NCBI GenBank assembly: GCA_030152105.1
Contig: JASLIH010000127.1
Span: forward strand, 1-9,833
From: Actinomycetes bacterium
GTDB lineage: Bacteria; Actinomycetota; CALGFH01
Length of the DNA: 9,833 nucleotides
Direction: 5' to 3'
A program made the position numbers and the translations under genes. Positions 1 through 6,099 of this stretch are shown one piece after another. How positions within the stretch are numbered: position 1 is the first letter of the stretch; each line of letters opens with the position of its first letter. A model generated the notes under the pieces. That model saw nothing but the letters and a program-made list of their open reading frames with translations, had not been told where the DNA came from and made no database searches.

Positions 1-375
1 CTTGATGCTGCCCTGGGCGGCGGGTCCGGGGAACTGGAGCTGGTGGCCGCTCGGCCCGCCGAACCCCCACTGGAGCGCGGCCGAGATGGGCTCGCTGGCC
101 TCGTAGCGGACCACCACCCCGTCCTCGAGCCGCTCGGCCACGCGGGCCTGGACGCGCAGGCCGGTGGTGGTGCTGGTGGTCGACGACGAGCTGGTCGAGG
201 AGGTGGAGGACGCCGGCTCGGAGGTCGGGGTCACGGTGGTCTCCGGGATGGTCGTCGGCCCGGCCACCGCCGACTCGCCGCCGGGTTCGCGGGCCAGCAG
301 CAGGCCGCCGGCCACCCCGACGCCCATGGCCAGCACGCCCAGGACGATCAGGACGACCAGGACACGTCTACTCAC
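1..375 (-). CDS. Membrane-anchored or secreted protein with Ser/Thr-rich linker, N-terminal part
   Basis: Open from a GTG at 375 to the window edge, so 125 residues are visible and the C-terminus is missing. Residues 1-28 (MSRRVLVVLIVLGVLAMGVG then VAGGLLLA) have two Arg followed by one long hydrophobic stretch, which fits a signal anchor or uncleaved signal peptide. Residues about 34-72 are a low-complexity Ser/Thr/Pro/Glu linker. From about residue 73 a beta-rich stretch begins (RVQARVAERLEDGVVVRYEA, then Trp and Gly-rich), possibly an extracellular beta-sandwich domain. The start is supported by GGAG six bases upstream and by the hydrophobic segment beginning right after it. Only the shadow frames on the other strand are open in full here, so this gene is easy to miss. 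No enzymatic motif is visible; function unknown. It diverges from the eIF-2B-like gene. Confidence 0.75.
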   Translation of the reverse strand, partial: MSRRVLVVLIVLGVLAMGVGVAGGLLLAREPGGESAVAGPTTIPETTVTPTSEPASSTSSTSSSSTTSTTTGLRVQARVAERLEDGVVVRYEASEPISAALQWGFGGPSGHQLQFPGPAAQGSIK

Positions 376-426
376 TGCGGGCTCCGTGGTTGGGGGCGCT
401 GGGGGGCGCCAGAAAGCTGCCGAGGG

Positions 427-433
427 TAGCCTA
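427..433. promoter_or_regulatory. Bidirectional -10 element between two divergent genes
   Basis: The heptamer TAGCCTA reads TAGCCT on the + strand (427-432) and TAGGCT on the - strand (433-428). Both match the actinobacterial TANNNT -10 pattern. On + it lies 10 bases before the ATG at 443, predicting a leader of only a few bases. On - it lies 52 bases before the GTG at 375, leaving room for a leader with its GGAG site. No convincing -35 is visible on either side. Inferred from sequence only. Confidence 0.5.
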
Positions 434-442
434 TCGCGACCG

Positions 443-1120
443 ATGCGCTCCCGAGGCCTGCCCGCGGCGGTCCTGGCCGCCGCCAACGACCGCGAGGGCG
501 GCGCCATGGAGGTGGCCGCCACCGCCCTCGACGGCCTGCTCGAGGTGGCGACCGACCTGGACCTGCTCGAGTCGGCGGTGGCCGCGCTGGTGGCCGGTCA
601 GCCCGCCATGGCCCCCGTCTGGCACCTGGCCCGCGCCGCCCGCGGCCCCGATCCCCCGTCGGCCCTGGCCGCCCTCCGCCGCCGCCTCGACACCGACGCC
701 GACGCCGCCGTGACCACCGCCACCGCCTGGCTCCGGGAGCACCTGGCCGCCAACCCGGGCGCGCTGGCCACCGTCTCCCACAGCTCCCTGGTCGACCGGG
801 TCCTCGCGGCCCTTGGCCTTCCCGGGTCCCCGCCGACCGCGTCCACAGCCCCGGGAGCGGGGGTGGTGGGGGCGGACGCGATCGGGCCGGAGGGGTTGCT
901 CAACGCCGTCGGGACCCGGGAGCTGGTGCAGCGGGTGCCGACGCTGGTGGTGGCGACGGCGGTCAAGCTGGTGCCGGCGGAGGTGTTCGGGCTGCTGGGT
1001 GGGGCGGGGTTCGAGGTGATCCCTCTGGAGGAGGTCGCCGCGGTGGTGGTCGGTCCCGAGGTGCTCTCCCCCGCCGAGGCGGGCCGGCGGGCGACCTGGC
1101 TCAGCGGCGCTGGCCTCTGA
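443..1120 (+). CDS. eIF-2B / aldose-phosphate isomerase-like protein with shortened core
   Basis: 225 residues from ATG 443. The frame stays open further upstream but that part overlaps the divergent gene, and a -10-like box sits just before 443. Family signatures appear in order: an N-terminal helical region with DREGGAMEVAATAL (16-29), GQPAMAPVWHLA (52-63), TVSHSSLVDRVLAAL (110-124), then GADAIGPEGLLNAVGTREL (143-161) and the C-terminal LVVATAVKLVP (168-178) and EVLSPAEAG (206-214). These match the eIF-2B alpha/ribose-1,5-bisphosphate isomerase/MtnA superfamily. The family normally has roughly 40 more residues between the TVSHSS strand and GAD, including an E-(S/T)-R-P segment and the GI-x-VTLI-x-D strand. 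Here only a Gly/Pro/Ala-rich stretch (125-140) remains. Members are usually near 300 residues or more. Isomerase activity is doubtful; a sugar-phosphate or nucleotide-binding regulatory role is possible. Its 3' end overlaps meaB by 20 bases. Confidence 0.72.
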   Translation: MRSRGLPAAVLAAANDREGGAMEVAATALDGLLEVATDLDLLESAVAALVAGQPAMAPVWHLARAARGPDPPSALAALRRRLDTDADAAVTTATAWLREHLAANPGALATVSHSSLVDRVLAALGLPGSPPTASTAPGAGVVGADAIGPEGLLNAVGTRELVQRVPTLVVATAVKLVPAEVFGLLGGAGFEVIPLEEVAAVVVGPEVLSPAEAGRRATWLSGAGL

Positions 1121-2054
1121 CGCCGGCCAGGAGTTGGTCGGCGGCGGTGTAGGGGCCGAGCTTGCCGGCGGCGACCTGGTCGGCGAGGGTGTCGAGGGCT
1201 TCGCCGTGGCCGAGCTCGCCGAGCTCGGTACGGAGGTCGGCCAGGGCGACCTCCTCGACCTCGCGGGCGGCCCGGTGGCGGCGGCGGCGTTCCAGCTCGC
1301 CGCTTGAGGCCAGGTGGGCGCGGTGGGCGCCGATGGCCTCGACCAGCTGGTCGACCCCGTCGCCGCGCTCGGCCACGGTCAGGAGCACCGGGACCTGCCA
1401 GGGGGTGGCCTCGCCCAGGTGGAGCATCTGGCGGAGGTCGCGGGCGACCACCTCGGCGCCGTCGCGGTCGGCCTTGTTGACCACGAACACGTCGGCCACC
1501 TCGAGGATGCCGGCCTTGGCGACCTGCACGGCGTCGCCGAAGCCGGGGGCCAGGGCGACCAGGGTGGTGTCGGCCAGCGCGGCCACCTCGACCTCGGCCT
1601 GGCCGACCCCGACCGTCTCGACCAGGACGACGTCGCAGCCGGCCGCGTCCAGCACCCGCACCGCCTGGGGGGTCGCCCAGGCCAGGCCGCCCAGGTGGCC
1701 CCGGGTGGCCATCGAGCGGATGTAGACGCCGTCGTCGAGGGCGTGGCGCTGCATCCGGACCCGGTCGCCGAGCAGGGCCCCGCCGGTGAAGGGCGAGGAG
1801 GGGTCGACGGCCAGCACCCCGACGGTCAGGCCCTGGGCCCGGTAGGCGGCGACCAGGGCGCCGGCCAGGGTCGACTTGCCGACCCCGGGCGACCCGGTGA
1901 GCCCGATGACCTGGGCCCGGCCGGTCGTGGGGTTGAGGGCCTCGGCGGCGTCCCTGAGCTGGTCCCGGTCGCCGTCCTCGACCCAGGAGATCAGCCGGGC
2001 CACGGCCCGCTGGTCCCCGGCCCGCAGCCGCTCCAGCAGCTCGGAAAGGGTCAA
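1101..2054 (-). CDS. meaB: MeaB-type GTPase chaperone of methylmalonyl-CoA mutase
   Basis: 317 residues if started at TTG 2054. This G3E-family P-loop GTPase (MeaB/ArgK/MMAA) gates loading of adenosylcobalamin and protects methylmalonyl-CoA mutase from inactivation in the cytoplasm. Visible motifs: Walker A GSPGVGKST (54-62), DPSSPFTGGALLGDRVRM (84-101), SMATRGHLGGLA (114-125), VETVGVGQAE (145-154, switch region), and the guanine-specificity motif NKAD (193-196). The C-terminal helical arm (about 250-317) is typical of MeaB. The TTG gives the usual MeaB start (LSELLERLRAGD) and overlaps the thiolase stop as TTGA, pointing to translational coupling. The alternative GTG at 2102 adds 16 Arg/Pro-rich residues that look like thiolase read in another frame. 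The mutase subunits are not in the window. Family assignment is very secure; the start is less so. Confidence 0.93.
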   Translation of the reverse strand: MTLSELLERLRAGDQRAVARLISWVEDGDRDQLRDAAEALNPTTGRAQVIGLTGSPGVGKSTLAGALVAAYRAQGLTVGVLAVDPSSPFTGGALLGDRVRMQRHALDDGVYIRSMATRGHLGGLAWATPQAVRVLDAAGCDVVLVETVGVGQAEVEVAALADTTLVALAPGFGDAVQVAKAGILEVADVFVVNKADRDGAEVVARDLRQMLHLGEATPWQVPVLLTVAERGDGVDQLVEAIGAHRAHLASSGELERRRRHRAAREVEEVALADLRTELGELGHGEALDTLADQVAAGKLGPYTAADQLLAGVRGQRR

Positions 2055-3244
2055 CCTTCGACCCGGACGAGCAGGGCGTCGCCCTGGCCGCCGCCGCCGC
2101 ACAGGGCGGCCGCGCCGAGGCCGCCCCCGCGGCGGCGCAGCTCCATGGCCAGGGTGAGCACGACCCGGGTGCCGCTGGCCCCGATCGGGTGGCCGAGCGC
2201 GACCGCGCCGCCGTTCACGTTGACGATGGCCTCGTCCAGCCCCAGCTCCTGGGTCGAAGCCACGGCCACGGCCGCGAAGGCCTCGTTGATCTCGACCAGG
2301 TCCAGGTCGGCGGGGGCGACCCCGGCCCGGCGGCAGGCGTCGGCGATGGCTCGCGACGGCTGGGAGTGGAGGCTGGTGTCGGGACCGGCCACCGTCCCGT
2401 AGGCCACGACCGAGGCGAGCACACCGAGGCCGTCGGCGGCCGCCCGCTCCCGGGAGGTGACCACCACCGCCGCCGCCCCGTCCGAGATCTGGGAGGCGTT
2501 GCCGGCGGTGATGGTGCCGTCGGGCGCGAACGCCGGCCGCAGCCGGCCCAGGCCCTCGGCGGTGGTGCCGGGCCGGATGCCCTCGTCCTGGTCGACAGCG
2601 ACCGCGTCGCCCTTGCCCTGTGCCACCAGCACCGGCTCGATCTCCTCGGCCAGCAGGCCCCGCTTGGTCGCCTCGGCGGCCCGCTCATGCGACCGGGCGG
2701 CCCACTCGTCCTGGGCGGCCCGGTCGATCCCCAGGCGCCGGTTGGTCACATCCGACAGGCCGCCCATGTGGGCGTCGTCGAAGGCGTCCCAGAGCCCGTC
2801 GTGGACCATCGAGTCGACCAGCTCGGCGTCGCCCATGCGGGCCCCGAACCGTGCCTTGGGCACCAGGTAGGGGGCGTTGCTCATCGACTCCATGCCCCCG
2901 GCGACCAGCAGGCCGGCCTGGCCGAGCTCGACGTACTGGGCGGCGGTGGCGATGGCGTTGAGCCCGGACAGGCAGACCTTGTTGACCGTCAGGGCGGGTA
3001 CGGTCATCGGGATCCCGGCCCGGGCGGCGGCCTGCCTGGCCGTGATCTGGCCCTGCCCGGCCTGGAGGACGTGGCCCATGACCACGTGCTCGACCGCCTC
3101 GGGGGGGACACCGGCCCGGCCGAGGGCGGCCCGGACGGCCCTGCCGCCCAGCTCGACCGCGGACAGCCCGGCCAGCACCCCGCCGAACCTCCCGATGGGC
3201 GTCCTGGCCCCGGCACAGATCACCGGCTGCGCTCGCTCGAACAT
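2051..3244 (-). CDS. Acetyl-CoA acetyltransferase (thiolase)
   Basis: 397 residues, the normal length for a degradative or biosynthetic thiolase (EC 2.3.1.9 or 2.3.1.16), which interconverts two acyl-CoAs and a 3-ketoacyl-CoA in the cytoplasm. Catalytic residues are all present: nucleophile Cys91 in VNKVCLSGLNAI, NEAFA (320-324), His352 in GGAVALGHPIGASGTR, and Cys382 in CGGGGQGDA. GGMESMSNAPYL (116-127) is also typical. The ATG at 3244 has AAGGGGGA six bases upstream, and a TAGACT box lies about 30 bases before it. It is the first gene of an operon with meaB. A thiolase beside meaB and near the epimerase suggests acetyl-/propionyl-CoA metabolism. Chain-length preference (acetoacetyl-CoA versus longer ketoacyl-CoA) cannot be told from sequence by eye. 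Confidence 0.95.
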   Translation of the reverse strand: MFERAQPVICAGARTPIGRFGGVLAGLSAVELGGRAVRAALGRAGVPPEAVEHVVMGHVLQAGQGQITARQAAARAGIPMTVPALTVNKVCLSGLNAIATAAQYVELGQAGLLVAGGMESMSNAPYLVPKARFGARMGDAELVDSMVHDGLWDAFDDAHMGGLSDVTNRRLGIDRAAQDEWAARSHERAAEATKRGLLAEEIEPVLVAQGKGDAVAVDQDEGIRPGTTAEGLGRLRPAFAPDGTITAGNASQISDGAAAVVVTSRERAAADGLGVLASVVAYGTVAGPDTSLHSQPSRAIADACRRAGVAPADLDLVEINEAFAAVAVASTQELGLDEAIVNVNGGAVALGHPIGASGTRVVLTLAMELRRRGGGLGAAALCGGGGQGDALLVRVEG

Positions 3245-3274
3245 GGATGGTCCCCCTTCGCCTTCGCTCGTCCG

Positions 3275-3280
3275 AGTCTA
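3275..3280 (-). promoter_or_regulatory. Putative -10 box of the thiolase-meaB operon
   Basis: TAGACT on the - strand lies 30 bases upstream of the thiolase ATG. This predicts a leader of about 24 bases that includes the AAGGGGGA ribosome binding site. It is only 10 bases from the + strand TAGGCT box of the divergent operon, so the two promoters probably compete or share regulation. No clear -35 is seen. Confidence 0.45.
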
Positions 3281-3290
3281 CCGCCCGGGG

Positions 3291-3296
3291 TAGGCT
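3291..3296 (+). promoter_or_regulatory. Putative -10 box of the GNAT-epimerase operon (leaderless)
   Basis: TAGGCT is followed by 7 bases and then the GTG start at 3304. With the usual 6-7 base distance from -10 to the start of transcription, the mRNA would begin at or next to the GTG. No Shine-Dalgarno sequence is convincing before this start, which fits a leaderless mRNA. The call rests on the hexamer and its spacing only. Confidence 0.5.
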
Positions 3297-3303
3297 GGCC
3301 CGC

Positions 3304-4032
3304 GTGAGCCTTGGGTTCGTGCATGCCTGCGAGCAGAACCACCTCAACCTGTCCGTCATCGGCGGCGGCGGCGTGGTCCAGCTCGCGGCGGGCAAGGTCG
3401 TGACCTGCCCGGTCGACCCGTTGTTCATCTACAACTACGCCTTCGGGATCCGCCTGGCCTACGACGCCGCCGGGGCCTCGGCGGCGTTCAAGGCCGCCGG
3501 GCGGGACTACGTGCACGTGCTCGCCTCGCCGTCGTCGCGGCCCGGGCTGGGCGACGACCTGGCCGCCTTGGGGTACCGCCAGACCGAGCGCCAGGCCTAC
3601 CGCCGGACCACCGGCACCGGGTCGGGGGCGCCGGGGCTGCTGGAGCTGGGCGACGGCGACTTCGACGCCTTCCTCGAGGTCTGGCGCGACGCCTGGGGGG
3701 CCGACGACGAGACCGGCGGCCGCGAGGAGGCCTACCGGCGGCGGTTCCGCGACCCTCGCAGCCGCCCCTACCGGACCGCCGACGGCGGCGGGGTGCTGCT
3801 GCTGTTCGACTCCGGCACCACCACCCAGCTGTGCCACTTCGCCGTGCGGGGCGCCGCCCAGGGCCGAGGGGTGGGCCGGCGGGTGCTGGAGCTGGCCGCC
3901 GGGCTGGTCCCCGCCGGGCGGCCTCTGTGGCTGTTCACCTCGACCGGCGGGCCGGCCGACCGGGCCGCCGCCGGGGCCGGCTGGGCCCTGGACCACACGG
4001 CCACCGACTGGATCCTGGACCTGGAGACCTGA
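3304..4032 (+). CDS. GNAT-family N-acetyltransferase, degenerate tandem form
   Basis: 242 residues from GTG 3304. An upstream in-frame ATG at 3247 would add 19 Arg-rich residues and lie before the predicted promoter, so I reject it. The acetyl-CoA pyrophosphate-binding motif of GNAT enzymes (Q/R-x-x-G-x-G/A) is seen at VRGAAQGRGVGRRVLELA (181-198). The first ~100 residues end in DDLAALGYRQTERQAYRRTT, which resembles the end of a GNAT domain without its motif A. The protein therefore looks like a degenerate domain followed by an active one (about 111-242). The substrate is unknown. Its stop overlaps the epimerase start (TGATG), so the two are co-translated. A link to acyl-CoA levels, for example acylation of a pathway enzyme, is inference from position only. 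Confidence 0.8.
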   Translation: MSLGFVHACEQNHLNLSVIGGGGVVQLAAGKVVTCPVDPLFIYNYAFGIRLAYDAAGASAAFKAAGRDYVHVLASPSSRPGLGDDLAALGYRQTERQAYRRTTGTGSGAPGLLELGDGDFDAFLEVWRDAWGADDETGGREEAYRRRFRDPRSRPYRTADGGGVLLLFDSGTTTQLCHFAVRGAAQGRGVGRRVLELAAGLVPAGRPLWLFTSTGGPADRAAAGAGWALDHTATDWILDLET

Positions 4033-4505
4033 TGCTGGACAGAACCCCCGCCGTGCGACTTGGACGCCTCGACCACGTGGGCATCGCCGTTCCCGACCTG
4101 GCCGCCGCCCGCGCCCTGTACGAGCAGGTGCTGGGCCTCGAGGTCACCCACGAGGAGGTGATCGAGGAGCAGGGCGTCCACGAGCTGCTGCTGCGGGCCG
4201 GCGAGGCCTTCGTCCAGCTGGTCGCCCCCCTCTCCCCCGACTCCCCGGTCGGCAGGTTCCTGGCCAAGCGGGGCGAGGGTGTCCACCACGTCGGCTACTC
4301 GGTCCCTGACGTCGCCGCCGCCCTGGCCGAGCTGCGCGCCCAGGGGTTCGAGGTGATCGAGCCGGCCCCCCGCATCGGCTCCGGCGGGACCACCATCGGC
4401 TTCCTCCACCCCAAGTCGATGGGCGGTGTCCTGGTCGAGCTGGTCGAGGAGGGCACCGGTCACCGGGACAGGTCGGCGGGCCGATCACCGTACGCCTCGA
4501 TGTAG
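4032..4505 (+). CDS. mce: Methylmalonyl-CoA epimerase
   Basis: 157 residues, normal length for this vicinal-oxygen-chelate enzyme (EC 5.1.99.1). It interconverts (S)- and (R)-methylmalonyl-CoA between propionyl-CoA carboxylase and the B12-dependent mutase. Two beta-alpha-beta-beta-beta modules are visible, the first starting at LDHVGIAVPDLAAA (13-26) and the second at GVHHVGYSVPDVAAA (83-97). Likely metal ligands are His15, Gln62, His86 (or His85) and Glu136. The EEQGV segment (45-49) is typical of the family and includes a candidate catalytic Glu. HPKSMGGVLVELVE (126-139) closes the second module and is highly characteristic. The ATG overlaps the preceding gene's stop as TGATG and has GGAG five bases upstream inside that gene. 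A strong hairpin follows the stop. The MeaB gene nearby supports the role. Confidence 0.95.
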   Translation: MLDRTPAVRLGRLDHVGIAVPDLAAARALYEQVLGLEVTHEEVIEEQGVHELLLRAGEAFVQLVAPLSPDSPVGRFLAKRGEGVHHVGYSVPDVAAALAELRAQGFEVIEPAPRIGSGGTTIGFLHPKSMGGVLVELVEEGTGHRDRSAGRSPYASM

Positions 4506-4508
4506 GTA

Positions 4509-4548
4509 GCGAGGGGGGCAGGAGCCGGTCCTCCCCTGCCCCCCTCGC
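4509..4548. terminator. Perfect 14-bp stem-loop between convergent genes
   Basis: GCGAGGGGGGCAGG (4509-4522) pairs perfectly with CCTGCCCCCCTCGC (4535-4548) around a 12-base loop. It begins four bases after the epimerase stop. There is no T-run after it on either strand. Because it is symmetric it could also stop transcription arriving on the - strand from the hydrolase gene. A second, weaker inverted repeat (CTCGGGCT 4551-4558 with AGCCCGAG 4586-4593) lies between it and the hydrolase stop. Confidence 0.75.
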
Positions 4549-4633
4549 GTCTCGGGCTCCGGCCGGGGGAACCAGAGCCTCGACTAGCCCGAGCGTACTA
4601 GATGGGCGGACCAGTTGTCATGGCGCAAGCATC

Positions 4634-5413
4634 TCAGATCCAGAGGGGGGCGAGGAAGTCGAGCAGGGCCTCGTTCACGATCTCCGGCTGCTCCACATTG
4701 ACCAGGTGCCCCGCCTCCTCGACCAGCAGGAACCGGGCGCCGGGGATGCCGGCGGCCAGGTCCCGGCCGACCTCGGGGCCGGTGAGGGCGTCCTCCTCGC
4801 CGGTGACGACCAGGGTCGGGACCTTGACCGAGGCGAGCACGTCGGTGGTGGCGGCGCGGGCGGCCATGCCCCGCTGGGCGCCGGCGATGGCCTGGGGGGT
4901 CTGCTCGCGGATGAGGGCGGCGACCTCGGAGACCACCTCGGGCCGGTGCTCGCGGGTGGTCTCGCCGAGCAGCTTGGGCAGCATCACCTCGGGCACGAAG
5001 TCGTTGCCCTCGGCCAGCACCCGCTCGGCCATCCTCAACCGGTCGCCCCGTGCCTGGTCGCCGTCGGCGGTGGCCTTGGTGTCGAGCAGGACGAGCCCGC
5101 TGACCCGGTCGGCGTGGTGGCGCAGAAAGGCCAGGGCTACATAGCCCCCGAGGGACAGCCCGCCGAGCACGACCCGGTCGAGGCCGCGGTCGTCCAGCAG
5201 CCGGAGCAGGTCATCGGCCAGCAGGTCCATGCCGGCCTCCTCGACCGCCTGGTCCTTCGCGGCCCCGAACCCCCGCAGGTCGGGGACGATCACCTGGTAG
5301 CTGCCGGCCAGGGCCTCGACCTGGGGCGCCCACATGCGCCCGTCGAGCGGGAAGGCGTGCAGTAGGACCAGTGGGGTCCCGGCGCCGCTGGACGCGGCCG
5401 GCGGGGTCGACAT
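4634..5413 (-). CDS. Alpha/beta-fold hydrolase
   Basis: 259 residues, a typical single-domain alpha/beta hydrolase. It shows the HAFPLDGRMW oxyanion-loop region (19-28), the nucleophile elbow GLSLGG with Ser87, acid Asp208 in TGEEDALTGP, and His236 in EEAGHLVNVEQPE. A lid of helices fits between about residues 115 and 190. Sequence style resembles the 3-oxoadipate enol-lactonase/RsbQ-like group, but many esterases and lactonases share these features, so the substrate is not assigned. There is no signal peptide; it is likely cytoplasmic. The ATG at 5413 has AAGGAG six bases upstream. It starts 24 bases after the Nudix stop and is probably the last gene of that operon. Confidence 0.9.
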   Translation of the reverse strand: MSTPPAASSGAGTPLVLLHAFPLDGRMWAPQVEALAGSYQVIVPDLRGFGAAKDQAVEEAGMDLLADDLLRLLDDRGLDRVVLGGLSLGGYVALAFLRHHADRVSGLVLLDTKATADGDQARGDRLRMAERVLAEGNDFVPEVMLPKLLGETTREHRPEVVSEVAALIREQTPQAIAGAQRGMAARAATTDVLASVKVPTLVVTGEEDALTGPEVGRDLAAGIPGARFLLVEEAGHLVNVEQPEIVNEALLDFLAPLWI

Positions 5414-5437
5414 CGGGTGCTCCTTGGGGTGGGGGGC

Positions 5438-6070
5438 TCAGGGGCGGATGCCCCAGTAGGCGGGCAGAGGCGGGGCCTTGAGGCCGAGGGAGTCGAGGAA
5501 CCCGACCAGCAGGCCGGCCGTGAACCCCCAGACCAGGACCCGGTCGGCCCAGAACACCGGGGTGGCCAGGTCGGGGATGCCCCGGGCGGCCAGCCCCTCC
5601 TCGCCCACGATGGCGCTGAACGGCATGGTCCCATGGTTGGCCGGGTCGGCCAGCTGACGCAGGGTCGGGCGCAGGATCCCGGCGACCTCGTCCGGGCTGG
5701 GCACCAGCGGGGCCAGGCCGTCCCAGACCCCGACCACCGGCAGCACGTCAAAGTCGGAGACGGCCAGGTAGGTCCGGTCGAGGCTGCCCAGGACGCGGAC
5801 CCCGGACGGGTCGAGCCCGACCTCCTCCTGGGCCTCCCGGAGGGCGGCCGCGACCCCGTCGGCGTCCCCGGGCTCGACCGCGCCGCCGGGCAGGCCGACC
5901 TGGCCGGCGTGCTGGCGCAGGTGGTCGGGCCGCCGCACCAGGACCAGCTCCAGGTCGTCGGCCCCCTCGACCGGGGCCAGGGCCAGCAGCACCGACGCCG
6001 GTACCCCGGTCGGGTCGCCGGGGATGACGAACGGCAGCCGGGTCACCCGGTCCAGCAGCGAGTCGCCCAT
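5438..6070 (-). CDS. NudL-type Nudix hydrolase, probable CoA pyrophosphatase
   Basis: 210 residues. The segment LRQHAGQVGLPGGAVEPGDADGVAAALREAQEEVGL (51-86) joins the CoA-pyrophosphatase signature (LR-x-H-x-GQV-x-x-PGG) to a Nudix box, with catalytic R78, E79, E82 and E83. Its spacing matches the NudL/YeaB family (two residues longer than the classic box). Such enzymes cut CoA or acyl-CoA into 3',5'-ADP and acyl-phosphopantetheine. The C-terminal half (WGFTAGLLVGFLD, 181-193) also fits that family, which is about 190-220 residues long. The ATG at 6070 is chosen because the conserved N-terminus (LLDRVTRLP) follows directly and a TATTCT box sits six bases before it. The frame stays open upstream into the SDR gene, but I reject that part. 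Confidence 0.88.
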   Translation of the reverse strand: MGDSLLDRVTRLPFVIPGDPTGVPASVLLALAPVEGADDLELVLVRRPDHLRQHAGQVGLPGGAVEPGDADGVAAALREAQEEVGLDPSGVRVLGSLDRTYLAVSDFDVLPVVGVWDGLAPLVPSPDEVAGILRPTLRQLADPANHGTMPFSAIVGEEGLAARGIPDLATPVFWADRVLVWGFTAGLLVGFLDSLGLKAPPLPAYWGIRP

Positions 6071-6076
6071 CTGCCC

Positions 6077-6082
6077 AGAATA
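6077..6082 (-). promoter_or_regulatory. Putative leaderless promoter of the Nudix gene
   Basis: TATTCT on the - strand is followed by six bases (GGGCAG) and then the ATG at 6070. The spacing predicts transcription starting at the ATG. It lies in the 29-base gap after the SDR stop, so the Nudix and hydrolase genes may be expressed apart from the bioY-SDR message. There is no Shine-Dalgarno sequence at a normal distance. Confidence 0.5.
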
Positions 6083-6099
6083 GGCGGGATCAGGAACGG

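Noticed and set aside
164..442. N-terminal extension of the eIF-2B-like frame (93 extra residues)
   Set aside because: It is Thr/Arg/Pro-rich shadow sequence overlapping the divergent membrane-protein gene, which has a signal anchor, a GGAG site and a plausible domain order.
1314..2402. Large + strand frame opposite meaB and thiolase
   Set aside because: Low-complexity Gly/Asp/Gln sequence without domains, typical of the antisense frame of high-GC genes; meaB and thiolase are certain.
2189..3307. 372-residue + strand frame opposite thiolase
   Set aside because: Antisense shadow of the thiolase; the composition is Gly/His/Asp/Leu repeats and no motif is visible.
4549..4633. Small RNA or tRNA between the epimerase and hydrolase genes
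   Set aside because: Only an 8-bp inverted repeat is visible; no cloverleaf, promoter or T-run supports an RNA gene.
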